54,111 nucleotides of DNA from JAIBJN01 sp035461525 (GTDB taxonomy: Bacteria; Actinomycetota; Thermoleophilia; Gaiellales; Gaiellaceae). The notes below the pieces were generated by a model. It was not told where the DNA came from. It worked only from the letters and a program-made list of their open reading frames with translations, and did no database searches. Positions 16,160 to 23,526 of the stretch are shown here, piece by piece (positions within the stretch are counted from its first letter, which is position 1; each line of letters opens with the position of its first letter). The position numbers and the translations under genes were made by a program. The stretch is taken from contig DATHVD010000113.1 of the NCBI GenBank assembly GCA_035461525.1, forward strand, positions 1 to 54,111. The letters run 5' to 3'.

Positions 16160-16247
16160 ACCACACACGCGCTTTTCCGCGCTACGCTCATAGCGGGTGG
16201 TGGTCCGGGGTGGCCCCAGACGGCCGACCCGGACGAGGGTCAGCCGC
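16160..16247 (+). ncRNA. Repeated promoter-hairpin element, copy 1 (candidate small RNA)
   Basis: This intergenic element is alike in order and sequence to the one at 21031-21105. It has a CCACA -35-like block (16160-16165), a 17-nt spacer, TACGCT (16183-16188), then the shared sequence AGCGGGTGGTGG and GGGGTG. The predicted transcript folds as GTCCGGG (16203-16209) with CCCGGAC (16228-16234), an inner GGCC/GGCC hairpin (16212-16225), and an outer GCGG/CCGC (16193-16196 with 16244-16247). It overlaps the last codons of nadE on the other strand. It matches no RNA family I can name. Confidence 0.45.
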
Positions 16248-17958
16248 GCCAGCGGTTCGTGATCGGGAGGCGGCGGTCGCGTCCGAACGCCTTCGGCCGA
16301 AGCTTCACCCCCGGCGCGGCCTGGCGGCGCTTGAACTCGGAGCGGTCGATCAGCGCGAGCGCGCGCTCGACGACCTCCGGGTCGAACCCGTCCGCGGACA
16401 GCTCCTCCCGCGAGCTGTCCCGCTCGACGTAGGCCTCGAGCACCTCGTCGAGCTGTGCGTAGGGCGGCAGCGAGTCCTCGTCCCGCTGGCCCGGCCGCAG
16501 CTCGGCGCTCGGAGCCCGCTCGAGCACGGAGCGCGGGACGAGCTCGCGGCCGGCGCGCTCGTTCAGGTGCCGCGCCAGCCGGTAGACGTCCGTCTTGTAC
16601 ACGTCCTTGAGGAGGGCGAAGCCGCCGGCCATGTCCCCGTAGAGCGTCGCGTAGCCGACCGAGAGCTCGCTCTTGTTGCCGGTCGCGAGGGCGAGCCAGC
16701 CGAACTTGTTCGAGAGCGCCATCACGAGGAGCCCCCTCACGCGTGCCTGGACATTCTCCTCGGCGACACCTCGCTCCGTCCCCGCGAAGGCCTCCGCGAG
16801 CGCGCCTTCGACCGCCTCCACGATGGAGTCGATGGGGATCTCGAGGTAGCGGGTGCCGAGCGCCTCCGCGACGAGTCGCGCGTCCACGCGGGTCTCCGCC
16901 GACGAGAAGCGCGAGGGCATGGAGGCGCAGACAACGTGCTCCGGCCCGAGCGCCTCGGCTGCGAGCGCCGTCGTCAGGGCCGAGTCCACTCCTCCGGAGA
17001 TGCCGAGGACGACGTCCGCGAACCCGTTCTTGCGCACGTAGTCGCGGAGTCCGAGCTCGACGGCGAGCCGCATCTCCTCCAGCTCGTCCACGGGCTCGGC
17101 GACCTGCGTCTCGACCGCGACTCGCCCGCCCGGCTCGTGGCGCGGTATCTCGACCACCTGCGGCTCCGGCAGCTCCCGCCGCGCCCGCGCGAGCGCCCGC
17201 CGCCGCGCGTCGCGGAGGCGCCGCGCCACCGCCGTCGTCGGATCGACGTCCACGAGGAGGAGGGCCTCCTCGAACGCCGGCCCGCGCGCGACCACCTGAC
17301 CGTCCTCGTCGAGGACGAGGCTGTGCCCGTCGAAGACGAGCTCGTCCTGCCCGCCGACCGCGTTCACGAAGGCGATCCAGGACGTGTTGTCCCGCGCGCG
17401 CGTTGCGAGCATCTCCTCCCGCTCCGCACCCTTGCCGACGTGGAACGGGGATGCCGAGAGGTTGGCGACGACGTGAGCGCCGGCGAGGGCGAGGTCGGTC
17501 GCCGGCGGACCCGGCTGCCAGATGTCCTCGCAGACGGTCGGCCCGACGAGCGTCTCGCCGCAGCGCAGGAGCACGAGGCCGCGACCGGGCTGGAAGTAGC
17601 GATCCTCGTCGAAGACGCCGTAGTTCGGCAGGAACTGCTTGCGGTAGAGCGCCCGCACCTCGCCGTCGACGCAAACGGCGCACGCGTTGAAGAGGTCGCG
17701 GTCGAGGTGCGGCGTCCCCACGAGCGCGGCCAGGCCGGTCGTCGCCCGTGCGATCTCCTCGAGCGTCCGCGCGGCCGCGCGAAGGAACCCGGGGCGGAGC
17801 AGCAGGTCCTCCGGCGGATAACCGGTGACGGCAAGCTCGGGGAAGAGGACGAGGTCGGCGTTCGCCTCGCGCGCCTCCTCGAGGCGGGCGACGATCCGGT
17901 CGCGGTTCCCGTCGAGATCGCCGACGACCGTGTCGATCTGCGCAAGCGCGAGGCGCAT
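16240..17958 (-). CDS. nadE: Glutamine-dependent NAD+ synthase
   Basis: This enzyme makes NAD+ from deamido-NAD+, ATP and glutamine. The 572-residue protein has an N-terminal nitrilase-type glutaminase domain with the Glu-Lys-Cys triad E41 (FPELAVTGY), K107 (YRKQF) and C143 (GPTVCEDIW). Its C-terminal synthetase domain carries the ATP pyrophosphatase loop GISGGVDSALT around residue 320. Both domains are intact and of usual length. The start ATG follows a TAGAAT hexamer (17965-17970) by 6 nt, so the message is probably leaderless. It is a single gene, convergent with mug. Confidence 0.95.
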   Translation of the reverse strand: MRLALAQIDTVVGDLDGNRDRIVARLEEAREANADLVLFPELAVTGYPPEDLLLRPGFLRAAARTLEEIARATTGLAALVGTPHLDRDLFNACAVCVDGEVRALYRKQFLPNYGVFDEDRYFQPGRGLVLLRCGETLVGPTVCEDIWQPGPPATDLALAGAHVVANLSASPFHVGKGAEREEMLATRARDNTSWIAFVNAVGGQDELVFDGHSLVLDEDGQVVARGPAFEEALLLVDVDPTTAVARRLRDARRRALARARRELPEPQVVEIPRHEPGGRVAVETQVAEPVDELEEMRLAVELGLRDYVRKNGFADVVLGISGGVDSALTTALAAEALGPEHVVCASMPSRFSSAETRVDARLVAEALGTRYLEIPIDSIVEAVEGALAEAFAGTERGVAEENVQARVRGLLVMALSNKFGWLALATGNKSELSVGYATLYGDMAGGFALLKDVYKTDVYRLARHLNERAGRELVPRSVLERAPSAELRPGQRDEDSLPPYAQLDEVLEAYVERDSSREELSADGFDPEVVERALALIDRSEFKRRQAAPGVKLRPKAFGRDRRLPITNRWRG

Positions 17959-17964
17959 CGAGCC

Positions 17965-17996
17965 ATTCTAGCTGTTTACGCCTTATAGGCGAAAAC
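17965..17996 (-). promoter_or_regulatory. nadE -10 box with an adjacent inverted repeat
   Basis: The minus-strand hexamer TAGAAT (plus 17965-17970) is 6 nt from the nadE start. Directly upstream is a 23-bp inverted repeat (17974-17996) with arms GTTT..CGCCT and AGGCG..AAAC around TAT. It could be an operator for NAD-dependent control or a weak terminator of the preceding aminotransferase gene; sequence alone does not decide. Confidence 0.45.
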
Positions 17997-18020
17997 CAGA
18001 CCCGCCCCGCCGAAGCAGGT

Positions 18021-19040
18021 TTACTGCGGCGAGGACACGCCCGCGTTCGCGAGCGCGCCGGCTGCCAGTTCGACGTCCGCCTCGTCGTTGTAGAGGTGGA
18101 ACGACATGCGGACGGAGCCCGCGCGAACGGCGCACCTCAGTCCCGCATCCGCGAGCCGGCGCTCCGCGCCCCCTGCGTCGGCGACCTCGAGGCGGACGAT
18201 AGGCGACTCCGGCTTGGGCAGCGCCAGCCGCTCCGCGAAGGCCTGGGCGAGCGACAGATCGTGGGCGGCGATTTTCTCCATACCCAGGGAGCTCAGGAGC
18301 TCCAGGCTTCGGCGGCCGCCGGCCGCCGAGAGCCAGGCGAGCGAGACGTCGAGGCGGCGCGCGTCCGGCGTCAGCTCGTGGAGCCCGTAGTAGTCCTCGT
18401 ACGGGTCGGGTCGGGACTTCCAGCCGGCGGTCCAGGGCTCGATCTCGGCCCGTCGGTCCGGCCGTACCCAGAGGAAGCCGAGGCCGCGCGGGCAGAGGAG
18501 CCACTTGTACCCGTGGGCGACGAGGTAGTCCACGCCCGCCAGCGAGACGGGGACGCCGCCGACCGCCTGCGTCGCGTCGAGGAAGACCCGTGCCCCCGTC
18601 GCCGTCAGGGCGTCCACGTCGGCCACGCGCCCGTCCGCCGACTGGACGAGGCTCACGGCGACGAGCGCCGTGCGCTCGTCGACGCCCGCGGCGAGCTCCT
18701 CGAGCGGCAGCAGCCTGAGCTCGACGCCGCGCGCGGCGAGGCCGCGCCACGGAAGCAGGGCGGAGCTGAAGTCGCGCTCGTAGAGGACGACGTTGGCCCC
18801 GGGCTCGGCCGGCAGGCTCGCGGCGACGAGCCCTGCTCCGATCGAGGCCGCCGGCACGAGCGCCACGTCTACCGGTCGGCCGCCCACGAGCCCGGCGAAC
18901 AGCTCGCGGCAGGCCTCGCCGTCCTCCTCCCAATCGCGCCACCGCCCCCCCGTCCTCCAGCCCTCGAGCGCTTCCTCGAGGGCGGCGAGGGTCGAGCGCG
19001 GCGGCAGCCCGTAGGCGGCCGAGTCGAGGTAGCCCCTCAC
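18021..19040 (-). CDS. Class V aminotransferase family PLP enzyme
   Basis: This second class V aminotransferase has 339 residues. K179 in VAHGYKWLLCPRGLGFLWV is the PLP lysine, with FLDATQAVGG supplying the cofactor aspartate. The N terminus MRGYLDSAAYGLPP is characteristic of the family and fixes the GTG start at 19040, 16 nt after the stop of the acyl-CoA synthetase gene. The C terminus (RMSFHLYNDEADVELA) is that of NifS/Csd-like proteins. Reaction and substrate are unknown. It is probably cotranscribed with the synthetase. Confidence 0.85.
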   Translation of the reverse strand: MRGYLDSAAYGLPPRSTLAALEEALEGWRTGGRWRDWEEDGEACRELFAGLVGGRPVDVALVPAASIGAGLVAASLPAEPGANVVLYERDFSSALLPWRGLAARGVELRLLPLEELAAGVDERTALVAVSLVQSADGRVADVDALTATGARVFLDATQAVGGVPVSLAGVDYLVAHGYKWLLCPRGLGFLWVRPDRRAEIEPWTAGWKSRPDPYEDYYGLHELTPDARRLDVSLAWLSAAGGRRSLELLSSLGMEKIAAHDLSLAQAFAERLALPKPESPIVRLEVADAGGAERRLADAGLRCAVRAGSVRMSFHLYNDEADVELAAGALANAGVSSPQ

Positions 19041-19056
19041 CGAGGCTGCTTCGTAC

Positions 19057-20949
19057 TCAGAGGGCGCGAGCGATGGCAGCGAGGGCCTCCGGGTTCTCGA
19101 CGGACGAGAGGTCGCCCGGGTCCTTGCCGAGAGCGCTCGCCCTGACGGCGCGGCGGACGATCTTCGCGCTCCGCGTCTTCGGAAGCGCCGGCACGAAGAC
19201 CACGCGGTCGGGCCGGAACGCCTTTCCGAGTGCCTCCGCTGCCCGCCCGGCAACCTCGGCGGCCAGCTCGTCGCTCGGCTCGTGGCCCGGCGCCGCGACG
19301 CAGAACACCCATGCGACCTCTCCCTTGACCTCGTGCGGGACGCCGACCGCGGCCGCCTCGGCCACGGCCGGGTGCGCGACCGCGGCGGACTCGAGCTCGG
19401 CCGGGCCGATCCGCTTGCCTGCGATATTGAGCGTGTCGTCCGAGCGGCCGTGCAGGAACCAGAAGCCGTCTTCGTCCACGGAGGCCCAGTCGCCGTGCAC
19501 CCACACGCCGGGAAGGCGCCGCCAGTACGCGTCGAGGTAGCGCTCGGGATCGCGCCAGAAGCCGCGCGTCATCCCCGGGAACGGCTTGCGGCAGACGAGC
19601 TCGCCGACCTCGCCGGTGCCGACGAGCGAGCGGCCTTCGGCGTCGACGACGTCCATCGCCATCCCGAGGGCAGGACCGCCGAGCGAGCACTCCTTGATCG
19701 GCGTTGCCGGCGTCGGCGAGAGGAAGCACGCCCCCACCTCCGTCCCGCCGGAACAGTTGATGATCGGGCAGCGTCCGCCGCCCACGTGCTCGAAGAGCCA
19801 GCCGTACGGATCCGGGTTCCACGGCTCGCCGGTGGTCACGATCGTCCGCAGCGAGGAGAGGTCGGTCTCCGGCTCGCCGTGTCCGATCAGCGCTCGGACG
19901 AGGGTTGGCGAGAGGCCGAGGATCGTCACCCGCTCGTCCTCCACGAGCCGCCAGAGGCGGTCGGGCGGCCGGTCGGGCGCACCCTCGGCGAAGACGAGCG
20001 TGCAGCCGAGCGCGCCTCCGCCGACCACGGTCCACGGTCCCATGATCCAGCCCATGTCCGTGGCGAAATGGATGACGTCCTCGGGGTGCGCGTCGGCCTG
20101 GTAGGCGACCTCGCGCGCGATGGAGACGAGGAAGCCGCCCTGAACGTGCAGAACGCCCTTGGGCCTTCCGGTGGTGCCCGACGTGTACGTGAGCAGGTAG
20201 GGGTGCTCGGCGTCGACTTGGAGGGCGGGAAGCTCGCCGGGGCTGTCCTCGACGATCGCGCCCCAGCCTGCGTCCCGCTGCCAGGTGACGACGTGCTCGA
20301 CGGACGACGACTCGCGCACGGCCTCGTCGACGGTGTCGCGCATGGGGAGGCGCGTCCCGCGGCGGAGGGAGTAGTCGGCCGTGATCACGACCTTCGCCTC
20401 CGAATCCTGGAGGCGCTGGGCCACGGCCGGCGCGGCGAAGCCCGAGAAGACCGGCACCTGCACGGCCCCGACGTGCGCGCAGGCGTGCGAGGCGACCGCC
20501 ACCTCCGGGCACATCGGCATGTAGATCGCCACGCGGTCGCCCGGCTCCACGCCCAGGCGGACGAGCCCTTCGGCGAGGCGGGTGACGTCGCGCGAGAGCT
20601 CGGCGAACGTCAGCTCGCGCCGCGTCCCGTCCTCGCCCGCGAAGACCGCGCCGACCTTCTCCGGCGTGCGCTCGGCCCAGCGATGGACGCAGTTCCTGGC
20701 GATCGAGACCTTCGAGCCGACGAACCAGGTCGTCCACTCGGGCCCGCGCGAGTCGTCGTAGACGCGCTCCCACGGGCTTGAGAACTCGAGCCCCATGTCC
20801 GCGATCGCCGCGGGCCAGAACCACTCCGGGTCCTCCTGCGACCGCCGGACGAGCTCGGCGTACTCGTCGATGCCGTGCCGGCGCATGAGCCGGACGACGT
20901 GCGCGTGCGCGAGCGTCTGCTCGTCGGGCGTCCAGACGATCTCCGCCAT
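19057..20949 (-). CDS. Acetyl/short-chain acyl-CoA synthetase (AMP-forming)
   Basis: This ANL-superfamily ligase activates a carboxylate as acyl-AMP and transfers it to CoA. At 630 residues it has the length of Acs-type enzymes. The P-loop TYTSGTTGRPKG, the hinge region HGRSDDTLNIAGKRIGPAE and the C-terminal catalytic lysine K596 in RSAKIVRR are all present; that lysine is the one controlled by acetylation in this family. Substrate could be acetate, propionate or another short acid. The start ATG 20949 has a TAGACT box 9 nt upstream. It is divergent from the TetR gene and leads a two-gene unit. Confidence 0.92.
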   Translation of the reverse strand: MAEIVWTPDEQTLAHAHVVRLMRRHGIDEYAELVRRSQEDPEWFWPAAIADMGLEFSSPWERVYDDSRGPEWTTWFVGSKVSIARNCVHRWAERTPEKVGAVFAGEDGTRRELTFAELSRDVTRLAEGLVRLGVEPGDRVAIYMPMCPEVAVASHACAHVGAVQVPVFSGFAAPAVAQRLQDSEAKVVITADYSLRRGTRLPMRDTVDEAVRESSSVEHVVTWQRDAGWGAIVEDSPGELPALQVDAEHPYLLTYTSGTTGRPKGVLHVQGGFLVSIAREVAYQADAHPEDVIHFATDMGWIMGPWTVVGGGALGCTLVFAEGAPDRPPDRLWRLVEDERVTILGLSPTLVRALIGHGEPETDLSSLRTIVTTGEPWNPDPYGWLFEHVGGGRCPIINCSGGTEVGACFLSPTPATPIKECSLGGPALGMAMDVVDAEGRSLVGTGEVGELVCRKPFPGMTRGFWRDPERYLDAYWRRLPGVWVHGDWASVDEDGFWFLHGRSDDTLNIAGKRIGPAELESAAVAHPAVAEAAAVGVPHEVKGEVAWVFCVAAPGHEPSDELAAEVAGRAAEALGKAFRPDRVVFVPALPKTRSAKIVRRAVRASALGKDPGDLSSVENPEALAAIARAL

Positions 20950-20958
20950 CGCGCCGCC

Positions 20959-20964
20959 AGTCTA
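20959..20964 (-). promoter_or_regulatory. -10 box of the acyl-CoA synthetase gene
   Basis: The minus-strand hexamer TAGACT lies 9 nt upstream of ATG 20949, consistent with a leaderless or nearly leaderless transcript. Confidence 0.35.
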
Positions 20965-21030
20965 CGAGGACGACTCCCACTCGGGCGCGGCAGCGGCCGC
21001 CGTTTTCACACCCTCGGCACGTTCTGGTGT

Positions 21031-21105
21031 GCCACACGCGCGGGCTTCCGCTGTACGCTCGAAAGCGGGTGGTGGGCTGGGGTGCCCCGGAGGACGAGCC
21101 CGCGG
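21031..21105 (+). ncRNA. Repeated promoter-hairpin element, copy 2 (candidate small RNA)
   Basis: This copy shares with 16160-16247 the -35-like CCACA (21031-21036), a 17-nt spacer, TACGCT (21054-21059), AGCGGGTGGTGG and GGGGTG. The hairpin pairs GGGCT (21074-21078) with AGCCC (21097-21101). Compared with copy 1, a U-A pair has become G-C and a C-G pair has become U-A, so pairing is kept while bases change. It lies between the acyl-CoA synthetase and tetR-type genes, about 25 nt before the regulator promoter. A flanking inverted repeat CACACC/GGTGTG spans 21007-21031. Confidence 0.45.
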
Positions 21106-21129
21106 AACGGGACGATCCCCTCACCTCGC

Positions 21130-21173
21130 TTGACGAATGAGTGAACGCTCATTCATAATGAGCGACCGCTCAT
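21130..21173 (+). promoter_or_regulatory. Promoter with two palindromic operators for the TetR/MFS operon
   Basis: TTGACG (21130-21135) and CATAAT (21154-21159) are a strong promoter with an 18-bp spacer. That spacer is exactly the palindrome AATGAGTGAACGCTCATT (21136-21153). A second perfect palindrome, ATGAGCGACCGCTCAT (21158-21173), covers the start of transcription and ends just before the ATG. Both sites have the half-site ATGAGYG typical of TetR-family operators, so autorepression by the adjacent regulator is expected. Confidence 0.85.
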
Positions 21174-21174
21174 C

Positions 21175-21807
21175 ATGCTCGACTCGACCGACACCAAGCC
21201 GTCTCTTCGGCGCACGATCGTCGAAGCGGCCGACCGCGTGATCCGCGAGCATGGGCTCGCGGGGACGACGACGCGTGAGATCGCCCGCGAGGCAGGCTGC
21301 GCCGAGGGCTCCATCTACGTCCACTTCGAGGACAAGATCGATCTCGTCATCGCCGTCATCCTCGAGGGCGAGCCGCACTTCGCCCGCCTGGTGGAGCTCC
21401 CGGGCTCGGCCGGCGAGGGGACGGTCGAGGCGAACCTCGCGGCCTGGGCGGACGAGGTGCTCGCGCTCATGGGGGACAACCTGCCCATTTTCCTCGCGCT
21501 GCTCGGCGACCGGGCGGTCTTCGACCGCTTCGCCGAGCGGATGCACGAGCGCGGGACGGGATTGATCGCCGCGGTCGGCGCGGCCGCCGCCTACGTCCGG
21601 GCCGAGCAGGAGCTCGGGCGCATCGACCCGGCGGCGGATCCGGAGGTGGTCGCCGGGGCCATCGTCGGCGCCTGCCGCGACCAGGCGCTGAGAAGCCTGC
21701 TCGGGCCGGTGGACCGGCGTCCCGGTACGGGCTTCGCGCGCGAGCTCGCCCGCATTCTCGTCGCCGGATTGGAGCCGGCGGCCCGATCCCGAGGGGGCCG
21801 ACGGTGA
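21175..21807 (+). CDS. TetR-family transcriptional repressor
   Basis: This 210-residue regulator has an N-terminal TetR helix-turn-helix (about residues 12-58: AADRVIREHGLAGTTTREIA followed by REAGCAEGSIYVHFEDK) and a C-terminal ligand-binding helical domain. It is encoded immediately after a promoter with two palindromic operators and overlaps the efflux gene by 4 nt (GTGA). The standard reading is that it represses its own operon and is released by a substrate of the transporter. The inducer is unknown. Confidence 0.95.
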   Translation: MLDSTDTKPSLRRTIVEAADRVIREHGLAGTTTREIAREAGCAEGSIYVHFEDKIDLVIAVILEGEPHFARLVELPGSAGEGTVEANLAAWADEVLALMGDNLPIFLALLGDRAVFDRFAERMHERGTGLIAAVGAAAAYVRAEQELGRIDPAADPEVVAGAIVGACRDQALRSLLGPVDRRPGTGFARELARILVAGLEPAARSRGGRR

Positions 21808-23240
21808 GAGCACGCATCCTGGCCGAAGAGAACCGCAAGTGGTGGACGCTCCTCGCGCTCGCCTTCGCCCTCTTCATGATCATGCTCGACAACACGGTCG
21901 TGAACGTCGCGCTGCCCTCGATCCAGCGCGACCTCGGGCTCGGCCTCTCGGGGCTCGAGTGGACCGTGAACGCGTACGCGCTCACCCTCGCCGTGCTCAT
22001 GCTCTCCGGCGGCAAGCTCGCCGACTTCTACGGGCGCCGGCGCGTCTTCCTCGCCGGCCTCGCGGTCTTCACGGCCTCCTCGCTGGCGTGCGGGCTGGCG
22101 ACGTCGGGCGGCCAGCTCATCGGCGCCCGCATGGTGCAGGGCGTCGGCGCCGCGCTGATGCTGCCCGCCACGCTCTCGATCATCTCGGCGACGTTCCCCC
22201 CGCGGCAGCGGGGGATGGCGATCGGGATCTGGGCCGGCGTCTCGGCGATGGCGCTCGCCATCGGCCCGCTCGTCGGCGGGCTCGTCACCGAGCAGATCAG
22301 CTGGCACTGGATCTTCTTCATCAACGTGCCCGTGGGCGTCCTGGGCCTCCTCGTCGGGCGGCTCGTCATCCGCGAGTCGCGCGACACCTCGGAGAACCAG
22401 CGGCTCGACGTCCCCGGCCTCGCCGCCTCGGCCGTCGCGCTCTTCGCGCTCACGTTCGCGCTGATCGAGGCGAACGCCTACGGCTGGGGGGACCCGGTCA
22501 TCGCCGGCCTGTTCTCGCTTGCAGCCTTCGCCTTCGCCGCCTTCGTCTGGCTCGAGCGGACGCAGGAGGCGCCGATGCTGGATCTTTCGCTCTTCAGGAA
22601 CTCGACCTTCGCGGGGACGAACGTCGTCGCCCTGCTCGTCGGGCTCGCCATGTTCGGCGTCTTCTTCTTCATGTCGCTCTACATGCAGAACCTGCTCGGC
22701 TACTCGGCCGTCCGCGCCGGCGCCGCGTTCCTGCCGATGACGATCCTCGTCATCCTCGTCGCGCCCGCGGCGGGGAAGCTCTCCGACCGCATCGGCTCCC
22801 GCTGGCTGATCACCGCGGGGATGACCGGCCTGTCGCTCTCCCTGCTCTCGTTCTCCCGGCTCGGCCTCGACTCGAGCTACTGGGAGATCTTCCCCGGCCT
22901 CTTCGTGGGCGGCTTCGGAATCGCGCTCGTGATGTCGCCGATGACCGCCGCCGCGCTCGGCTCGGTCCCGGTGGAGAAGTCGGGCGTCGGCTCGGGCGTC
23001 CTGAACACGTCCCGGCAGGTCGGCGGCGCGCTCGGGATCGCGGTCATGGGAGCGATCGTGGCCTCCTACGCGCGCTTCGACGCCGCCGGCCGGCCCGACC
23101 CGGCCGCGTTCCTGGACGGCTTCCGGGCCGCGCTCCTCCTCGGCGCGGCGCTCGCGCTCCTCGGCGCGATCGTCGCCGCCGCGACCGTGCGCAAGTACCG
23201 GCGCCTGGAGGCGGCCGAGCTCGCCGAGGCCGCCGCCTGA
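21804..23240 (+). CDS. DHA2-family (EmrB/QacA-type) MFS drug exporter
   Basis: This 478-residue transporter has about 14 transmembrane segments. MFS signatures are LDNTVVNVALPSIQRDLG in helix 1, GGKLADFYGRRRVF (motif A), GARMVQGVGAALMLP and GPLVGGLV (motif C of antiporters). It should exchange protons for drugs or toxic lipophilic compounds at the inner membrane. The GTG start overlaps the repressor stop, so it is translationally coupled. The C-terminal tail is Ala/Glu-rich and short. Confidence 0.94.
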   Translation: MRARILAEENRKWWTLLALAFALFMIMLDNTVVNVALPSIQRDLGLGLSGLEWTVNAYALTLAVLMLSGGKLADFYGRRRVFLAGLAVFTASSLACGLATSGGQLIGARMVQGVGAALMLPATLSIISATFPPRQRGMAIGIWAGVSAMALAIGPLVGGLVTEQISWHWIFFINVPVGVLGLLVGRLVIRESRDTSENQRLDVPGLAASAVALFALTFALIEANAYGWGDPVIAGLFSLAAFAFAAFVWLERTQEAPMLDLSLFRNSTFAGTNVVALLVGLAMFGVFFFMSLYMQNLLGYSAVRAGAAFLPMTILVILVAPAAGKLSDRIGSRWLITAGMTGLSLSLLSFSRLGLDSSYWEIFPGLFVGGFGIALVMSPMTAAALGSVPVEKSGVGSGVLNTSRQVGGALGIAVMGAIVASYARFDAAGRPDPAAFLDGFRAALLLGAALALLGAIVAAATVRKYRRLEAAELAEAAA

Positions 23241-23319
23241 GCCCGGCGGGGCAAGTCCACCGGATCGGGGGATGGACGGAACGGCGGTCGGAGCCGACGC
23301 TTCCACCCATGCTCTGCTT

Positions 23320-23422
23320 CCAGGAACGGCGACAACCCGGAGGCTGCGACTCTGCGGCTCAGCCGTCGCCTCCGGGTTGGTGTCGCCTGCTTTGGCGCGC
23401 CTCCCGCACCCCCCGTTCCTGG
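23320..23422 (-). ncRNA. Candidate structured RNA (nested perfect stems)
   Basis: A 10-bp perfect stem, CCAGGAACGG (23320-23329) with CCGTTCCTGG (23413-23422), encloses a second stem in which the 11 bases 23334-23344 pair with 23368-23378 and four more pairs join 23330-23333 to 23382-23385. A 27-nt bulge lies on one side and the end loop is 23 nt. On the minus strand a good promoter sits just before it (TTGACT, 16 nt, TAGAGT; 23451-23478), so the RNA is more likely read leftward, starting near 23444. I do not recognise the family; SRP, 6S, tmRNA and RNase P motifs were looked for and not found. Confidence 0.5.
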
Positions 23423-23450
23423 CGTCTGGCGGGAATGCGGAACCGGTCTG

Positions 23451-23478
23451 ACTCTAGCGCAGCCTCAGGCAAAGTCAA
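23451..23478 (-). promoter_or_regulatory. Minus-strand promoter pointing into the structured element
   Basis: On the minus strand TTGACT (plus 23473-23478) and TAGAGT (plus 23451-23456) are separated by 16 nt. The predicted start near 23444 would yield an RNA containing the whole nested stem structure, and no minus-strand gene follows. Confidence 0.5.
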
Positions 23479-23484
23479 GTGGGG

Positions 23485-23512
23485 TTGTGAAGTGATTCTT
23501 ACCCCTTATAGT
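23485..23512 (+). promoter_or_regulatory. Promoter of the HTH-TPR regulator gene
   Basis: TTGTGA (23485-23490) and TATAGT (23507-23512) are 16 nt apart, with the ATG 14 nt after the -10 box. It is back to back with the minus-strand promoter at 23451-23478, only 6 bp away. Confidence 0.55.
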
Positions 23513-23526
23513 TCACCCTAGGAACC

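Noticed and set aside
16125..16239. A small protein gene between mug and nadE
   Set aside because: Open frames here are short, and lack start signals; the conserved bases match a noncoding element found again at 21031.
23241..23526. Interpretation of the nested stem region as SRP RNA, 6S RNA, tmRNA or RNase P RNA
   Set aside because: The SRP tetraloop/asymmetric loop core, tmRNA tRNA-like end and RNase P conserved cores were looked for on both strands and not found.
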